In this document: positions 17,684 to 27,428 of the stretch, one piece after another
How positions within the stretch are numbered: position 1 is the stretch's first letter
Layout: each line of letters starts with the position of its first letter
Assembly: GCA_016709445.1 (NCBI GenBank)
Contig: JADJMV010000007.1
Location: 62,001 to 126,000, forward strand
DNA length: 64,000 bases
Direction: 5' to 3'
Source: Phycisphaerales bacterium
Lineage (GTDB): Bacteria; Planctomycetota; Phycisphaerae; Phycisphaerales; UBA1924
Position numbers and translations under genes: made by a program
Notes under the pieces: model-generated
What the model was told of the DNA's origin: nothing
The model's database searches: none
Seen by the model: the letters and a program-made list of their open reading frames with translations, nothing else

Positions 17684-20600
17684 ATGACAGCGATGCACGA
17701 CCGACTCAGCTCAGCCGTCCGGGTGTGGTGCGCCCTGATCCTGACCCTCGCAGCTGGCCGTGGCTGGGGGCAGCAGGCCGACCGGTTTGAACTCGCGGCC
17801 GACGAGTCTGTCGCGCTGGTGGGCAACAGCTTCGCCGAGCGATTGGCGATGAGCGGGTACCTCGAGGCGCTCCTCCAGAGCGCATTCCCGGGTCAACACA
17901 TCCGCTTCTGCGCTGCGCCGTGGTCTGGCGATGAGGTGGGGGAGCAGGACCGCGAGCTGAATGTGCCCGACACCGACGCCCGACTCCACGAGTGTGGGGC
18001 CGATGTCGTCTTCGCGTGCTTCGGGATGAGCGAGTCTTTCCGGGGCGTCGAGGCGTTGCCCCGGTTCGAAGCCGATCTTCGTTCGCTGCTTCGGCACTAT
18101 CGCGAGGCGGGGTACGGCGACAGGGGGCCGACGCGGGTGGTGCTGGTCTCGCCCATCAGCCACGAGTGGACGGGCGCCGCCGCCCCCGGCCGCGCCGAGA
18201 TCGATGCGCACAACGGGGTGATCACCGAATACGAACGGGTGATGCGTCGGGTCGCGGGCGAGGAGGGGGCGAGGTTTGTCGGCCTGTCGTCGCCGTCGGC
18301 GGTGCTCTCCTCCACCGGGACACGCCTGACGACCGACGGCATCCTGCCCAGCGAGGTGGGCTGCTGGGCGATGGCACGGGAGATCGGCTCGCAGCTCGGG
18401 TGGGTCGATGCGGCCCCCGCCGACGCGGAGCACACCCCAGAAGCGGCGGCGAGGTTGCGGACCCTGGCATGGGACAAGTTCTACCACTACCGCGAGCTCT
18501 ACCGCCCGACGAATACGGAGTACATCTGGGGCCGGCGAGCCGAACCCTTCGGCGTCGTGAGCTTCCCCCCCGAGCAGGAGCAGCTCCGTCGCATGGTCGA
18601 CGCGAGGCAGCGGGCGATCTGGGATCTCCCGAAGCCGACGCCCGAGCAGCTCTTCGCGGCCGCGCCGACAGGGGGGCCGGTGTGGGAGACGACGCCGAGT
18701 TCCCACGACTTTCCCGAAGACGATTGGACCCCACCGCCCGTCGACGCGAAGGGCACCGAGACCTCGGTCGGTGACACGACCATCAAGCCGTCCGCGGATT
18801 TCGCCAGAGCCTTCAAGGTCGCGGATGGCTACGCGGTGGAGTGCTTCGCTTCGGAGGAGGAGTTCCCCGAGCTGCAGAATCCGCTCGCGATCGCCTTCGA
18901 CGACCGCCACCGGTTGTGGGTGCTCTGCTCGCCGACATACCCCCACGTCCTGCCGGGGGAACGGCCCCACGACCGCCTGATCGTCCTGAGCGACGAGGAT
19001 CATGACGGACGCGCGGATCGCTGCGAGACGTTTGCCGATGGCTTCGGCGTGGCGACCGGGTTTGCGATCGACTCCGACGGGGTCTATCTGGCGGTGTCGC
19101 CCGACCTCTTCAAGCTTCGCGACACCGACGGCGACGGGAAGGCCGATCGGCGCGAGGTCGTGCTCACGGGCTTCTGCATGCCCGACTCCCACCACCAGAT
19201 CAGCGCGTTGGAGTGGGCGCCGGACGGCGGCTTCTATCTGCACGAGGGCACGTTCGGCCGGGCGGCGGTCGAGACGCCCTTCGGCACGGTCCGCGCACGC
19301 GACGCGGCGGTCTGGCGGTTCGAACCCACGACCGGGCGGCTCCAGGTGCTCTCGCACTGCGGGTTTCCAAACCCCTGGGGGCACGCGTTCGACGACTTTG
19401 GGGCGAGCGTGCTCGACTCGACCTCTGGGGGCGAGCACTTCTACTTCTCCCATGTCTCGACGGCCTTCGACTACCCCAGCAAGCCCGCGGGGGTGCCTTC
19501 CTTCCTGACCCGGGGCCGGCCGACCGCGGGCAACGAGATCATCGCGAGCCGCGCATTCCCCCCAGAGGTGCAGGGCTCGCACCTGGTCAACCAGATGATC
19601 GGCTTCCACGGCACGCGTTGGGACATGCTCTCGCCGGCGGGCTCGGGCTGGAGGGCCGAGGCGATGCCGCAGGACCTCATCCAGTCCTCGGACGAGAACT
19701 TCAGGCCCGTGGCCCTCAAGATCGGCCCGGATGGCACGCTCTTCATCTGCGACTGGTGCAACCCGCTGATCGGGCACATGCAGTATTCCGTCCGCGACCC
19801 CAGGCGGGACCACACCCATGGACGCATCTGGCGCGTCAGATCGACCACGATCGAGCCGCTCACGCCCCCGGAGATCCACTCCGCGTCCGCGGCACAGCTT
19901 CTCGAATTGCTCCGCCTTCCCGAGCGCAACACGCGGCAGCTCGTGCGCCGACGGCTCCAGACCATGCCCGCGGCCGCGGTGCAACCCGTCCTCGACGGGT
20001 GGCTCGGCGCCCTCGACGCGGCGGACCCGTTGCACGACCGTCTCGTGCTCGAGGCGCTCTGGATCGAGCACGGGCTCGGCAGATTCGATACCGCCCTCCT
20101 CGGACGCGTGATCGGGCTCGCCTCGCCGGACGCCCGTGCCGCCGGGCTCCGGATGCTCCGGATCTGGCTCATGTCCGGCGAGATCGACGGCCGAGAGGCC
20201 CTGCTCCTGATCGAGCCGGCGGTCCGTGATGCCGACGAGCGCGTGCGGCTCGAGGCGGTGATCGATTGCGGCTTTGCCGGTGGGCCGGAGGCCGGAGCGA
20301 TCGCGCAGGCAGCCGCGGAGCTCGAGATGGACGAGTCATTCCAGATCGTGCTGACGGAAACACTCAAGCACCTGGCTAAGTATGGCGAAACCGATTCCCT
20401 CGCGGTGCGGCGTCTCAAGCTGCGCGCGATGGGCGCGGCCGACCTGGCGTCCGAGCCGTGGGACGACGCGGTCGCGACCGTGGTGCTCGAACGGGCCGAT
20501 GTCTCGCCGGAAGCGAGGCTCCGGGCGCTCGAGACGCTCGCGCCCGACGTGCCGGACCGGGCGGCGGCACTGGTGGCGGCCGTGCTGCGGGCACGCGAGC

Positions 20601-21637
20601 CGGGGCCCGCGGCCGCGGGGCTGTTGCCGCTGCTGCGGGGCGCGATCGTGGATCGCACCGACGTCGCGGTGCTCCTCGCGCCCATGCTGGAGCACCCCGG
20701 GCGCGAGGTTCGCGCCGCGGGGACGGCGTGCCTGCTCGGTGCGGGCGACAGCCTGGAGAACAGGCTCGGGGCCGATCCGCAGGCGACGGTGGACGCGTTC
20801 GCGCTGTTGCCGGAGCGACAGATCTCGGAGGGCGAGGCGTCCCGCCTGCGGAACGCGGTTGATGCGGGGAACGTGGAGCCGGGCGGAGCCGTCGCGATCC
20901 TCATCGATCGGGCCGAGATGGCCCCGGCCACTGAGGCTTGGCTCCAGGCGCGGATCGGCGAGGGCGCGTCGCTGCCCTTCGACCGGTGGGGGCGCGAGCA
21001 CGAGGTCGCAATGGCCGTGCTGCGCGCCGTGAGCTTGGCGCCGAGCGATCGTCTCCCCGAGGGACTCCTGTCGCGCCGGATCGGGGTCGATGCGGCCCGC
21101 TTGGAGGCAGGCCGGGCCGTCTATACCGACGAGGCCCTCGGGTGCGTGCGCTGCCACGGCGCCCGTGGCCAGGGCGAGCCGGGGTTCCCGCCGCTCGACC
21201 GCTCGCCGTATGTGCTCGGCGACCCGCGCCGGGCCGCGGCCATCGTCGTGCATGGGCTCCAGGGCGAGGTGCGCGTCCGAGGAGTGACCATCCAATCGGT
21301 GATGCCGCCCCTCGGTGCGGTGCTCACAGACCAGCAGATCGCCGACGCGCTGACTTTCGTGCGCCAGAGTTGGGGAAACTTCGCCGCGCCCGTGCACGCG
21401 TCGGACGTTGCCACGGTCCGGGCCAGGCCGATGGGTGGAACCAGCCCGATGGCCGCCACCGCACTCCTCGTCGGCTATCCCTTGGATGCCGACCGACTCA
21501 TCCCGACGCATGCCGTGCCCCCACCGAATCTGCCCGGCGGCGGGGCCTCGGTCTCCGTGAGCCCATTGGCCGTCGTCATCCTGCTGCTTGTTGCCGTGGC
21601 TGTCGTAGCGCTGGTGCTGCAGCGGTGGGAGCATTGA
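17684..21637 (+). CDS. PVC-type haem-binding CxxCH protein with SGNH, propeller and HEAT domains
   Basis: A 1317-residue exported, membrane-tethered oxidoreductase-like protein. In order: signal peptide (to about 30); an SGNH/GDSL hydrolase-like domain (VALVGNSFAERL, candidate Ser49, to about 260); a PVC-type N-terminal domain and NHL-like propeller (about 370-720, with RLWVLCSPTYPH and calcium-loop DTDGDGKADR); HEAT-like helical repeats (about 730-1120); a cytochrome c domain with Cys1154-V-R-Cys-His1158 and distal Met in QSVMPP; and a C-terminal membrane helix (VVILLLVAVAVVALVL). Start 17684 has GGAG very close; ATG 17693 would give better spacing. Likely oxidises a sugar or polyol and passes electrons through the haem. 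Confidence 0.85.
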   Translation: MTAMHDRLSSAVRVWCALILTLAAGRGWGQQADRFELAADESVALVGNSFAERLAMSGYLEALLQSAFPGQHIRFCAAPWSGDEVGEQDRELNVPDTDARLHECGADVVFACFGMSESFRGVEALPRFEADLRSLLRHYREAGYGDRGPTRVVLVSPISHEWTGAAAPGRAEIDAHNGVITEYERVMRRVAGEEGARFVGLSSPSAVLSSTGTRLTTDGILPSEVGCWAMAREIGSQLGWVDAAPADAEHTPEAAARLRTLAWDKFYHYRELYRPTNTEYIWGRRAEPFGVVSFPPEQEQLRRMVDARQRAIWDLPKPTPEQLFAAAPTGGPVWETTPSSHDFPEDDWTPPPVDAKGTETSVGDTTIKPSADFARAFKVADGYAVECFASEEEFPELQNPLAIAFDDRHRLWVLCSPTYPHVLPGERPHDRLIVLSDEDHDGRADRCETFADGFGVATGFAIDSDGVYLAVSPDLFKLRDTDGDGKADRREVVLTGFCMPDSHHQISALEWAPDGGFYLHEGTFGRAAVETPFGTVRARDAAVWRFEPTTGRLQVLSHCGFPNPWGHAFDDFGASVLDSTSGGEHFYFSHVSTAFDYPSKPAGVPSFLTRGRPTAGNEIIASRAFPPEVQGSHLVNQMIGFHGTRWDMLSPAGSGWRAEAMPQDLIQSSDENFRPVALKIGPDGTLFICDWCNPLIGHMQYSVRDPRRDHTHGRIWRVRSTTIEPLTPPEIHSASAAQLLELLRLPERNTRQLVRRRLQTMPAAAVQPVLDGWLGALDAADPLHDRLVLEALWIEHGLGRFDTALLGRVIGLASPDARAAGLRMLRIWLMSGEIDGREALLLIEPAVRDADERVRLEAVIDCGFAGGPEAGAIAQAAAELEMDESFQIVLTETLKHLAKYGETDSLAVRRLKLRAMGAADLASEPWDDAVATVVLERADVSPEARLRALETLAPDVPDRAAALVAAVLRAREPGPAAAGLLPLLRGAIVDRTDVAVLLAPMLEHPGREVRAAGTACLLGAGDSLENRLGADPQATVDAFALLPERQISEGEASRLRNAVDAGNVEPGGAVAILIDRAEMAPATEAWLQARIGEGASLPFDRWGREHEVAMAVLRAVSLAPSDRLPEGLLSRRIGVDAARLEAGRAVYTDEALGCVRCHGARGQGEPGFPPLDRSPYVLGDPRRAAAIVVHGLQGEVRVRGVTIQSVMPPLGAVLTDQQIADALTFVRQSWGNFAAPVHASDVATVRARPMGGTSPMAATALLVGYPLDADRLIPTHAVPPPNLPGGGASVSVSPLAVVILLLVAVAVVALVLQRWEH

Positions 21638-21670
21638 GCCGGACTGGCCGAGGTCGTTTCAGCCCGGGCC

Positions 21671-22732
21671 TCAGCCCTCTTCGCGCGGCGCGACCACCAC
21701 GCGACGCTTGAGGTCGGGGACCCATGTGCCGCCCGGATTCTCGACCGTCACGGCGAAGAGCGCGACGCGCCCGACGTCGATGCCGGGCCTGACCGGCACG
21801 ATGACCTCTCCCGCGGCCGTGGCGTTGAAGACGCCCCCGCTGACCTTCTGCTCCATGCCGCGATCGTCGATCACCCACACCTGGTACTGCTGCACCTTTG
21901 GGTCATTGACCGGCAGGCCCACGAACCGCAGGTAGCCCTCCTGCAGCTTGTCGTTCCACACTACGTCGCCCTGCACGCCGCCGATCGGGGCAGGCGCGTT
22001 GTCCAGGTTGAAGGGCTGCCAGGCCAAACGCACGGTGTCCGGGACGCGGAGCAGGAGCTCGCGATTCTCCGCAAGCTCGGCGGGGTCGGCCGGCTCCTCG
22101 TACTTAGCGATTTCCAGGCGAGAGCGGTCGAGCTCGGCGCGGGTCGAACTCAGGTCGGCCGAGGCGCTGGCCAGCCGCTGGGCCAGATCGACCTCCCGCG
22201 CGGCCGCCGCGGCGAGTGCCTTCGCCTGCGATTCGGTGAGGTCAGACTTCTCCGCCGCGGTCCGGGCCAGCTCCTCGGCGTGTGCGCGAGCGTCGGCGAG
22301 GAGGCGATCGTTGGCGCCGAGCTGCTGCTGCGCCGCGGCGAGCTGCTGACGCCACGATGCTTCAGACCGGGACCGCTCCTGCACCGACCGGACGGCGACG
22401 CCGACGGAGACCGCCACCGCGACCGCGGCCGCCACGAGCGACAGCCACATCAGGCCGCGGCGCGGTCTTCCGATGCGCCCCGCCGGCTCGCCTGCGACGA
22501 TCGTGTGGCCACGGCCGGTGAGCGCGGCGGCGAGTGCCGCCGGCATCTTCTCGGCGTTGCGATCGACCGAATCGAAGGCCACGAGCAGTTCGCCCAGCAC
22601 GTTTGTTCCAGTGGGCCCGAACTTCTCGCGGAGCACTTCGAGTTCGGCACGGTCTTCCAGTGAGAGCTGGCCCAACTCCTCGTCGGCGAGCAACTCAAGC
22701 AGGCGGTCGTGTTCAGAGAGCGCGTGACTCAT
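21671..22732 (-). CDS. Anti-sigma factor (RskA-like)
   Basis: A 353-residue single-pass membrane protein coded directly after the ECF sigma gene with an ATGA overlap, so it is almost certainly that sigma factor's inhibitor. The N-terminal 90 residues are the cytoplasmic sigma-binding part; they contain no HxxxCxxC zinc motif, so this is not a ZAS-type anti-sigma. A membrane helix follows (LMWLSLVAAAVAVAVSVGVAV, about 94-114), then an alanine/glutamate-rich coiled coil (about 120-210). The end is an RskA-type extracytoplasmic beta domain (QYQVWVIDDRGMEQKVSGGV). Release probably needs regulated proteolysis, as in RskA; the signal is unknown. Confidence 0.83.
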   Translation of the reverse strand: MSHALSEHDRLLELLADEELGQLSLEDRAELEVLREKFGPTGTNVLGELLVAFDSVDRNAEKMPAALAAALTGRGHTIVAGEPAGRIGRPRRGLMWLSLVAAAVAVAVSVGVAVRSVQERSRSEASWRQQLAAAQQQLGANDRLLADARAHAEELARTAAEKSDLTESQAKALAAAAAREVDLAQRLASASADLSSTRAELDRSRLEIAKYEEPADPAELAENRELLLRVPDTVRLAWQPFNLDNAPAPIGGVQGDVVWNDKLQEGYLRFVGLPVNDPKVQQYQVWVIDDRGMEQKVSGGVFNATAAGEVIVPVRPGIDVGRVALFAVTVENPGGTWVPDLKRRVVVAPREEG

Positions 22733-23307
22733 GATGCCGCCTCCCCCACGCCGGGCTGCGAGGCCATGCTCGGACCGGTGCCGGCGACGACCGCCGACAG
22801 ACGCACCATGGCCCGGCGGAGACGCGACTTCACCGTGCCGACAGGGCTCTCGGTAGCAAGCCCGATCTCACGATGGCTGAGCCCGCCATACACGGACATC
22901 CACAGCGCCTCGCGTTCCCCGGCCGGCAACCCGTCGAATGCTCCGACCAGTCGGGCCGCGACCTCGCGGCCCTCGAGAGCGCCGGTCAGGGCGCCGGCGG
23001 CCGGCGGCTTCATCGAGGCCGCACGCGCATTCCGCCTCGTGCGGGCGGTGTGCTCGCGACGCCGGTCGATCAGCCGCCGGTGCGCCAGGGTGGCGACAAA
23101 CGCCGCCTCGCCCCCGCGCTCCCGGTCGTACCTCCCGGCGCTCATCCAAATCTCCACAAAGACATCCTGAACAGCGTCCTCGACCTCGCCCGGCGCATGA
23201 TCGAGGTGGCGGCGCGCCAGACGCCACACCAGATCGCCATACTCGCGGACGCAGTCGTCCACGGCGCTTCTTTCGCCGGCAGCGATGCGCTCGAGGATGG
23301 TGGTCAC
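22729..23307 (-). CDS. ECF RNA polymerase sigma factor
   Basis: A 192-residue sigma-70 family member with region 2 (LVWRLARRHLDHAPGEVEDAVQDVFVEIW, pairing with the -10 element) and region 4 (GGLSHREIGLATESPVGTVKSRLRRA, binding -35). There is no ATG near the natural N-terminus. The likely start is GTG at 23307, with GAGGA eight bases upstream; a TTG six bases further upstream is the alternative. The stop overlaps the anti-sigma start. The pair probably controls its own operon and perhaps the DUF4198/DUF4331 genes just upstream, which run the same way. Confidence 0.9.
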   Translation of the reverse strand: MTTILERIAAGERSAVDDCVREYGDLVWRLARRHLDHAPGEVEDAVQDVFVEIWMSAGRYDRERGGEAAFVATLAHRRLIDRRREHTARTRRNARAASMKPPAAGALTGALEGREVAARLVGAFDGLPAGEREALWMSVYGGLSHREIGLATESPVGTVKSRLRRAMVRLSAVVAGTGPSMASQPGVGEAAS

Positions 23308-23531
23308 GGACAAAGTCCTCACTTCGGGGGCCCGGTGCGCCGGTGGAATGGCCGCGGGCCGATGGTAGCATGGATTCGTCGGGATGCCCCGGTCGGATGC
23401 ACCCGATCGACACGGTTGGAACCGGCGCGTCGGCATGCGCCGGGCCGTCGGGACAGCCGGGCGGCGGGGTGCGCGAGATCGCCGGGGCGAATGCCCGCGC
23501 CGAAGCCCGCCCGCGCCGCGCACCAACCGTC

Positions 23532-24371
23532 CTACTTCTCGGCGTGGCGGGTGGACTCGCCGGCAGGCAGCGAGAAGGTCAGGGATGCCCAATAGCTCTT
23601 CCAATCCACATCTTCCCGTGTGTTGTCGCGGACCATCTGCAACGACGTCAGCATCCATGGCCCACCCTCTTCGGGCGTGAAGGCCACGTGGCCCTCGGCG
23701 TCGCTGGTCAATGCAATGAGCTTGTCCGGGTGGGCAGCGCTGACGGCGACCACCTGCATCCCCTCCAGCGGCGCGCCCTCGAACAGCACTCGCGCACCCA
23801 CCGGGCTCCCGCTCGCACCGTCTCCCAGATCGTCGAGAAGGATCTCGTAGGGGAGATTCATGCACATGTCGTGCGGCACGGCGGTGGGCGCGTCGGTGAC
23901 ATTCACCAGCGCCTTGGCGCAGCGCATGTACGCCTCGCGTCCCTCCTTGCCGGTCTCACCGAGCCGCGCGCGCTGCTGGCTGATCCAGTCGAGGCCCTCC
24001 TCGGAGAGATAGACCTCGAATCGTTCGGCGGGAAGCACGTTGACGTGCTCGTGCGTCGTGTAGACGAGGACGCCGCTGCCCGGGGTCTGGGGCCGCAGGA
24101 ACCCCTGCGAGGCGCCGTACATCCCGCGGACCGGGGTCGCCTCGCCGCCCATCACCAGGTCGTACCGGTCGATCTGCGAATCGTCGCGGCCCACATTCTG
24201 GCCGGCGAATCGGGGCCCGTGGAAGAGCTCGACCCGGATCAGCGAGTCGGGCGGTGCGATATAGGCGGAGGGGGAGATCCAGAACTGGTGGCCCTGCGCC
24301 GCGGCCGCGGCGAGGACCGGGACCATCGTCGCCAGGAGCCTGGCCGGATTGCGTTGTGCGTGCTTGTGCAT
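23532..24371 (-). CDS. DUF4198-like periplasmic protein
   Basis: A 279-residue exported protein: signal peptide (ARLLATMVPVLAAAAAQG) ending at HQFWISPS, the typical mature start of DUF4198 (GlpM/NikK-like) proteins, then beta-sandwich sequence including GARVLFEGAPLEGMQVVAVS and DAEGHVAFTPEEGGPWML. Some family members bind nickel or cobalt for uptake; the N-terminal His right after the signal cut would suit such a role, but no transporter is adjacent. The AAGGA site precedes the ATG at 24371. It lies between the ECF sigma gene and the DUF4331 gene, same strand. Confidence 0.75.
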   Translation of the reverse strand: MHKHAQRNPARLLATMVPVLAAAAAQGHQFWISPSAYIAPPDSLIRVELFHGPRFAGQNVGRDDSQIDRYDLVMGGEATPVRGMYGASQGFLRPQTPGSGVLVYTTHEHVNVLPAERFEVYLSEEGLDWISQQRARLGETGKEGREAYMRCAKALVNVTDAPTAVPHDMCMNLPYEILLDDLGDGASGSPVGARVLFEGAPLEGMQVVAVSAAHPDKLIALTSDAEGHVAFTPEEGGPWMLTSLQMVRDNTREDVDWKSYWASLTFSLPAGESTRHAEK

Positions 24372-24404
24372 GGCGTTCCTTCTTGTGCGGGGGGGAGAGA
24401 ACAC

Positions 24405-24423
24405 GCCCGGCGACGCGCCGGGC
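24405..24423 (-). terminator. Hairpin after the DUF4331 gene
   Basis: GCCCGGCG / CGCCGGGC with a three-base loop, 63 bases past the DUF4331 stop on the minus strand and before the DUF4198 start. The T-run is absent, so termination is a moderate guess. Confidence 0.45.
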
Positions 24424-24485
24424 CCAATGCCCCGGCGGGCCTTTCGGCCGGCCGGGACACTCACCAGAGGCCCGTCAGATCTCGG

Positions 24486-26077
24486 TTAGCGGTCCGCGTT
24501 CCACGCGTTCAAGAACGCCAGGATGTCGCGGGTGTCGATGACGCCATCGTCGTTGAAGTCGGCGCGGAGGATCTTGGGCGGATCCTTGCGGTTGAACGTG
24601 CCGGAGTGCGGCGTCGCGCCGTAGGGGAACACCGCGTTGTAGTCCACATCGTTCTGCGGCACGTTGTCGCCGACGATCGTAATGGTCTGATAGGTCGGCC
24701 CGCTGGCGATCGCCGTCAACGCGATATCGACCACGTCATCTCCGAGACGCCTGCCGTTCGGCCAGCCGCTCGAGACGCCATCGGTCGTGTCGCCGCCGAT
24801 GAAGCCCAGCCGGCTGAACGCCGGGGCGCCGTTGAGCGGGACCGGGCCTGTCGTGGTGCAGACGCGGAGGACGTCCGGGATGAAGACGGCGACCAGGTCG
24901 GCGCGGTTCGACGTCTCGAATTCGGTGCCGAAAACCAGGTTGATGAGGCCCGCAAGCTCCGGGTCCGACGCGTAGTGGGCGTACTGCACGTCGTCGACCG
25001 GATCTGTCGCGTTGTAGTGGTCCTTGTCGGCGAACGCGACGAGGGCCTCGTTGAACAGCGGGTTGCCAAGCCGATTGACCTGCACCCAGTCGCCGGAATT
25101 CTGCACGTCGTCGCCGGCGTTCCGCACGGTCATGTGGGGGCGGCTCACCGAGGCGTACACGCCAACCCCGGTCTCCGGACCGAAGAATGGATCGCTGTAC
25201 TGATATTCCGGGAGCTCCTCGACCGGGATCTGCAGCGAGAAGCTCAGCACGTTGTAGCCCTTGAAGCCGTCCTTGCCCCGGCCGTCCTGCCCGAGCCCGT
25301 CGCCGAGGTCGCCGTCGTTGTCGAGGATGCGGATATTCAGCAGATCGAAGATCCCGGGAACGTCGGCAAAGAAGCTGTCGTCGCGGGGCCCGGCAAAGAT
25401 CGACTCCCCGTTCGCGCCGTCGGCGATCGCCTCCTTGGTGTACCGGTCCAGCTCGTCGTACGTGCGGAATCCGGTCACGGCCTGGCCCTGCTCGTCGTTG
25501 TAGTAGGGCGTCACGTTCAGGCCGACGTTCGGCAGCCCGACGAGCAGGCTGGAGCCGATCTCCTCCGACTGGCCGTCGACCGTTCGCGTCACGGAATACG
25601 TCTGCGTGTAGTTCTGGCGGGCGTCGCCGATGTGCTCGATCGGGCCCGCCTCCGTGCCGAGGCCGTACGACAGGATCGTGTTCTCGTTCTTGTAGCCGGC
25701 GTCGACCCCGGAGAACCGAAAATCGTACCGCATCGCCTCCTCACCGGTCATCGGGTCGGTGATGTGCACGCTATAGAGGGCGTCGGGAGCGAACCGCTCG
25801 AAGTGCGGACCGTCGCCGGGCTCGCTGAATGGTCGCACGTTCACCACCACATTGAGCACCCGCCGGGAAGGATCGTCATAGCGTGTGCCGATGAACGCAT
25901 ACACATCGGTGAGGTTCGCCTGCGGATCCTGCTTGATCAGGGCGCGTCGTTGTGGCTCGAGCGGCGCATCATCGCCGCGTGGGCGGTGACCGATCCCTCG
26001 GCCGCCATCGTCGCGGTGGCGCCGCAGGCCAGCAGCATCGCGCTGATCGTGGCGGTCCTGGTCATGAATTGTCGCAT
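24486..26077 (-). CDS. DUF4331 family secreted protein with dockerin-like C-terminus (frameshifted)
   Basis: The N-terminal signal peptide and SSHNDAP lie in one frame (26077 to about 25940). The continuing DUF4331 sequence (LIKQDPQANLTDVYAF, then about 470 residues) lies in another. DUF4331 proteins normally read SSHREAP-LISQDP-x-ADNTDVYAF without a break. One missing C in the run GCGCCC at 25939-25942 explains it; repaired length is about 530 residues. The C-terminus has one dockerin-like loop (DFNDDGVIDTRDILAFLNAW) and ends Ala-Asp-Arg rather than Gly-Cys. Upstream AGGA supports the start. Function of DUF4331 is unknown; it often accompanies ECF sigma factors. Confidence 0.82.
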
Positions 26078-26234
26078 CGTCGGGTCCTTTCTGCAGGCTC
26101 CGGGCGGAGCCGCCAATGGTGCGTGTCTCGATTCCCTGGTGGGCCGCTCGCGAGTCCGGCCTCCCGCATGCTTTCGGACCCGATCGCCCGGGTGATGTCG
26201 GGATCGCAGAAGTTCTGCGAGGGGGATGCGGACC

Positions 26235-26271
26235 AAAAAAGAGGGCGGCCCGCGAGGAACGCGGGCCGCCC
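26235..26271 (-). terminator. Rho-independent terminator of the DUF4394 gene
   Basis: On the minus strand an 11-base perfect stem (GGGCGGCCCGC / GCGGGCCGCCC, 7-base loop) is followed by TC and six T residues. It lies 63 bases beyond the DUF4394 stop. A second hairpin (CCGCCCTGC / GCAGGGCGG, 26281-26308) sits between it and the gene. Confidence 0.85.
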
Positions 26272-26333
26272 GGCACAGAACCGCCCTGCAGGGGGACAAG
26301 CAGGGCGGCTCCCCTCTCCTGGGCACGCGCGAG

Positions 26334-27212
26334 TCAACGCCGGCGGCGGAACGCCGCGAGCGCCAACGCGCCCCACGCCACGCCGAGCGCCGAAGGCGCC
26401 GGCACCACGGTCATCGCCGTGATCACCGCGCCGCCTCCCACTTCGCCCACCATCGTGCCCGTCCCGGTCGTCAGATCGATCGTCCAGAATGTCGAGCGGC
26501 TCAGGTTGGTATCGCCCACCACGGCGTAGGCGATCCCCGAGGTGCCCGAGATGTCGAACCCGACAAGATCGGTGATGTCGGTGCCGATGGAGCCGACGGT
26601 CGTCAGCGTGCCCGCGCTGTTCGCCTGCTTCACCAGGATGTCCAGCCCCGAATCCAAACCGTAGAGCTGCGTCTCCATCGCGCCCTTATAGCTGTTGGTG
26701 TACGCCGAACCCACGACATTGGGATCCGCGCCCTCGTTGGAGTCCCCGACACCGTAGAAGAGGCTCGTCACCGCCGTAGAAGTGCCGTCATTGGGATTCA
26801 GCACCAGGTTCTGGTTGGCGTCGCTGACGTTGCGGATCCGGTCGATCGTCGGGTTGAAATCAAAGCCAAAGCTCGACCCGCTCAGGCCCGGGCTGAAGGG
26901 CCCGCCGCCGACCATCGTGGCCACACCCGTGGCCGGGTCCACGCTGTACAGACGGCTGAAGCTCCCGACGGCGTACAACTCGCCGGTGTCGGGCCGGCGG
27001 TCGATCCCCTGGACGGTCTCGTTCGAAGCCAAGCCCGAGATCGCGACGCCCGTGAGCACGGCGCCCGGGTTGGTGGCCTCCCAGGACACCAGGAAGCCCC
27101 GATCGGTCACGCCGTACACAATCTCCGCCGAGGCCGCGGACCCCGCGATCCCAACCGCCGCCAGGCCAAGGCCAAGCCAGACGCTCCGACGACTCGTCTG
27201 CATGCAGTCCAT
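26334..27212 (-). CDS. DUF4394-like secreted protein with PEP-CTERM-like tail
   Basis: A 292-residue exported protein: signal peptide (VWLGLGLAAVGIAGSAASA), then DUF4394 repeats (ATNPGAVLTGVAISGLASNE, QGIDRRPDTGELYAVGSFSRLYSVDPATG, GFDFNPTIDRIRNVSDANQN). The C-terminal tail has VPAPSALG, a hydrophobic stretch (VAWGALALAAF) and four arginines, the layout of PEP-CTERM/exosortase sorting signals, although the motif reads PAP rather than PEP. The start at 27212 has AGGAG at good spacing; a second ATG lies three codons later. DUF4394 has no known activity. A clear terminator follows. Confidence 0.82.
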   Translation of the reverse strand: MDCMQTSRRSVWLGLGLAAVGIAGSAASAEIVYGVTDRGFLVSWEATNPGAVLTGVAISGLASNETVQGIDRRPDTGELYAVGSFSRLYSVDPATGVATMVGGGPFSPGLSGSSFGFDFNPTIDRIRNVSDANQNLVLNPNDGTSTAVTSLFYGVGDSNEGADPNVVGSAYTNSYKGAMETQLYGLDSGLDILVKQANSAGTLTTVGSIGTDITDLVGFDISGTSGIAYAVVGDTNLSRSTFWTIDLTTGTGTMVGEVGGGAVITAMTVVPAPSALGVAWGALALAAFRRRR

Positions 27213-27428
27213 GAGTGCTCCTCTCTGGGCGCAGCCACCGCGCCCCGGCCGTTCAGGCCGACAACTCCCACCCGCGGTTCACCTGCGGGATTCCCGGCGG
27301 CTCCGCGACGTGCCGCGACCGGGCTCACACCCCTTTCGGAGCCGGCCCGCGCCTTGGTTTTTCGATTGTCGCCAGCACCCTCGCCCCGCGCGGGGCTGAA
27401 GCAATGGGACCCATGCTCCGCGAGTCGC

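Noticed and set aside
22938..26195. A 1085-codon plus-strand frame across the sigma and DUF4331 genes
   Set aside because: It runs antisense to three well-supported minus-strand genes and has arginine/valine-rich shadow composition.
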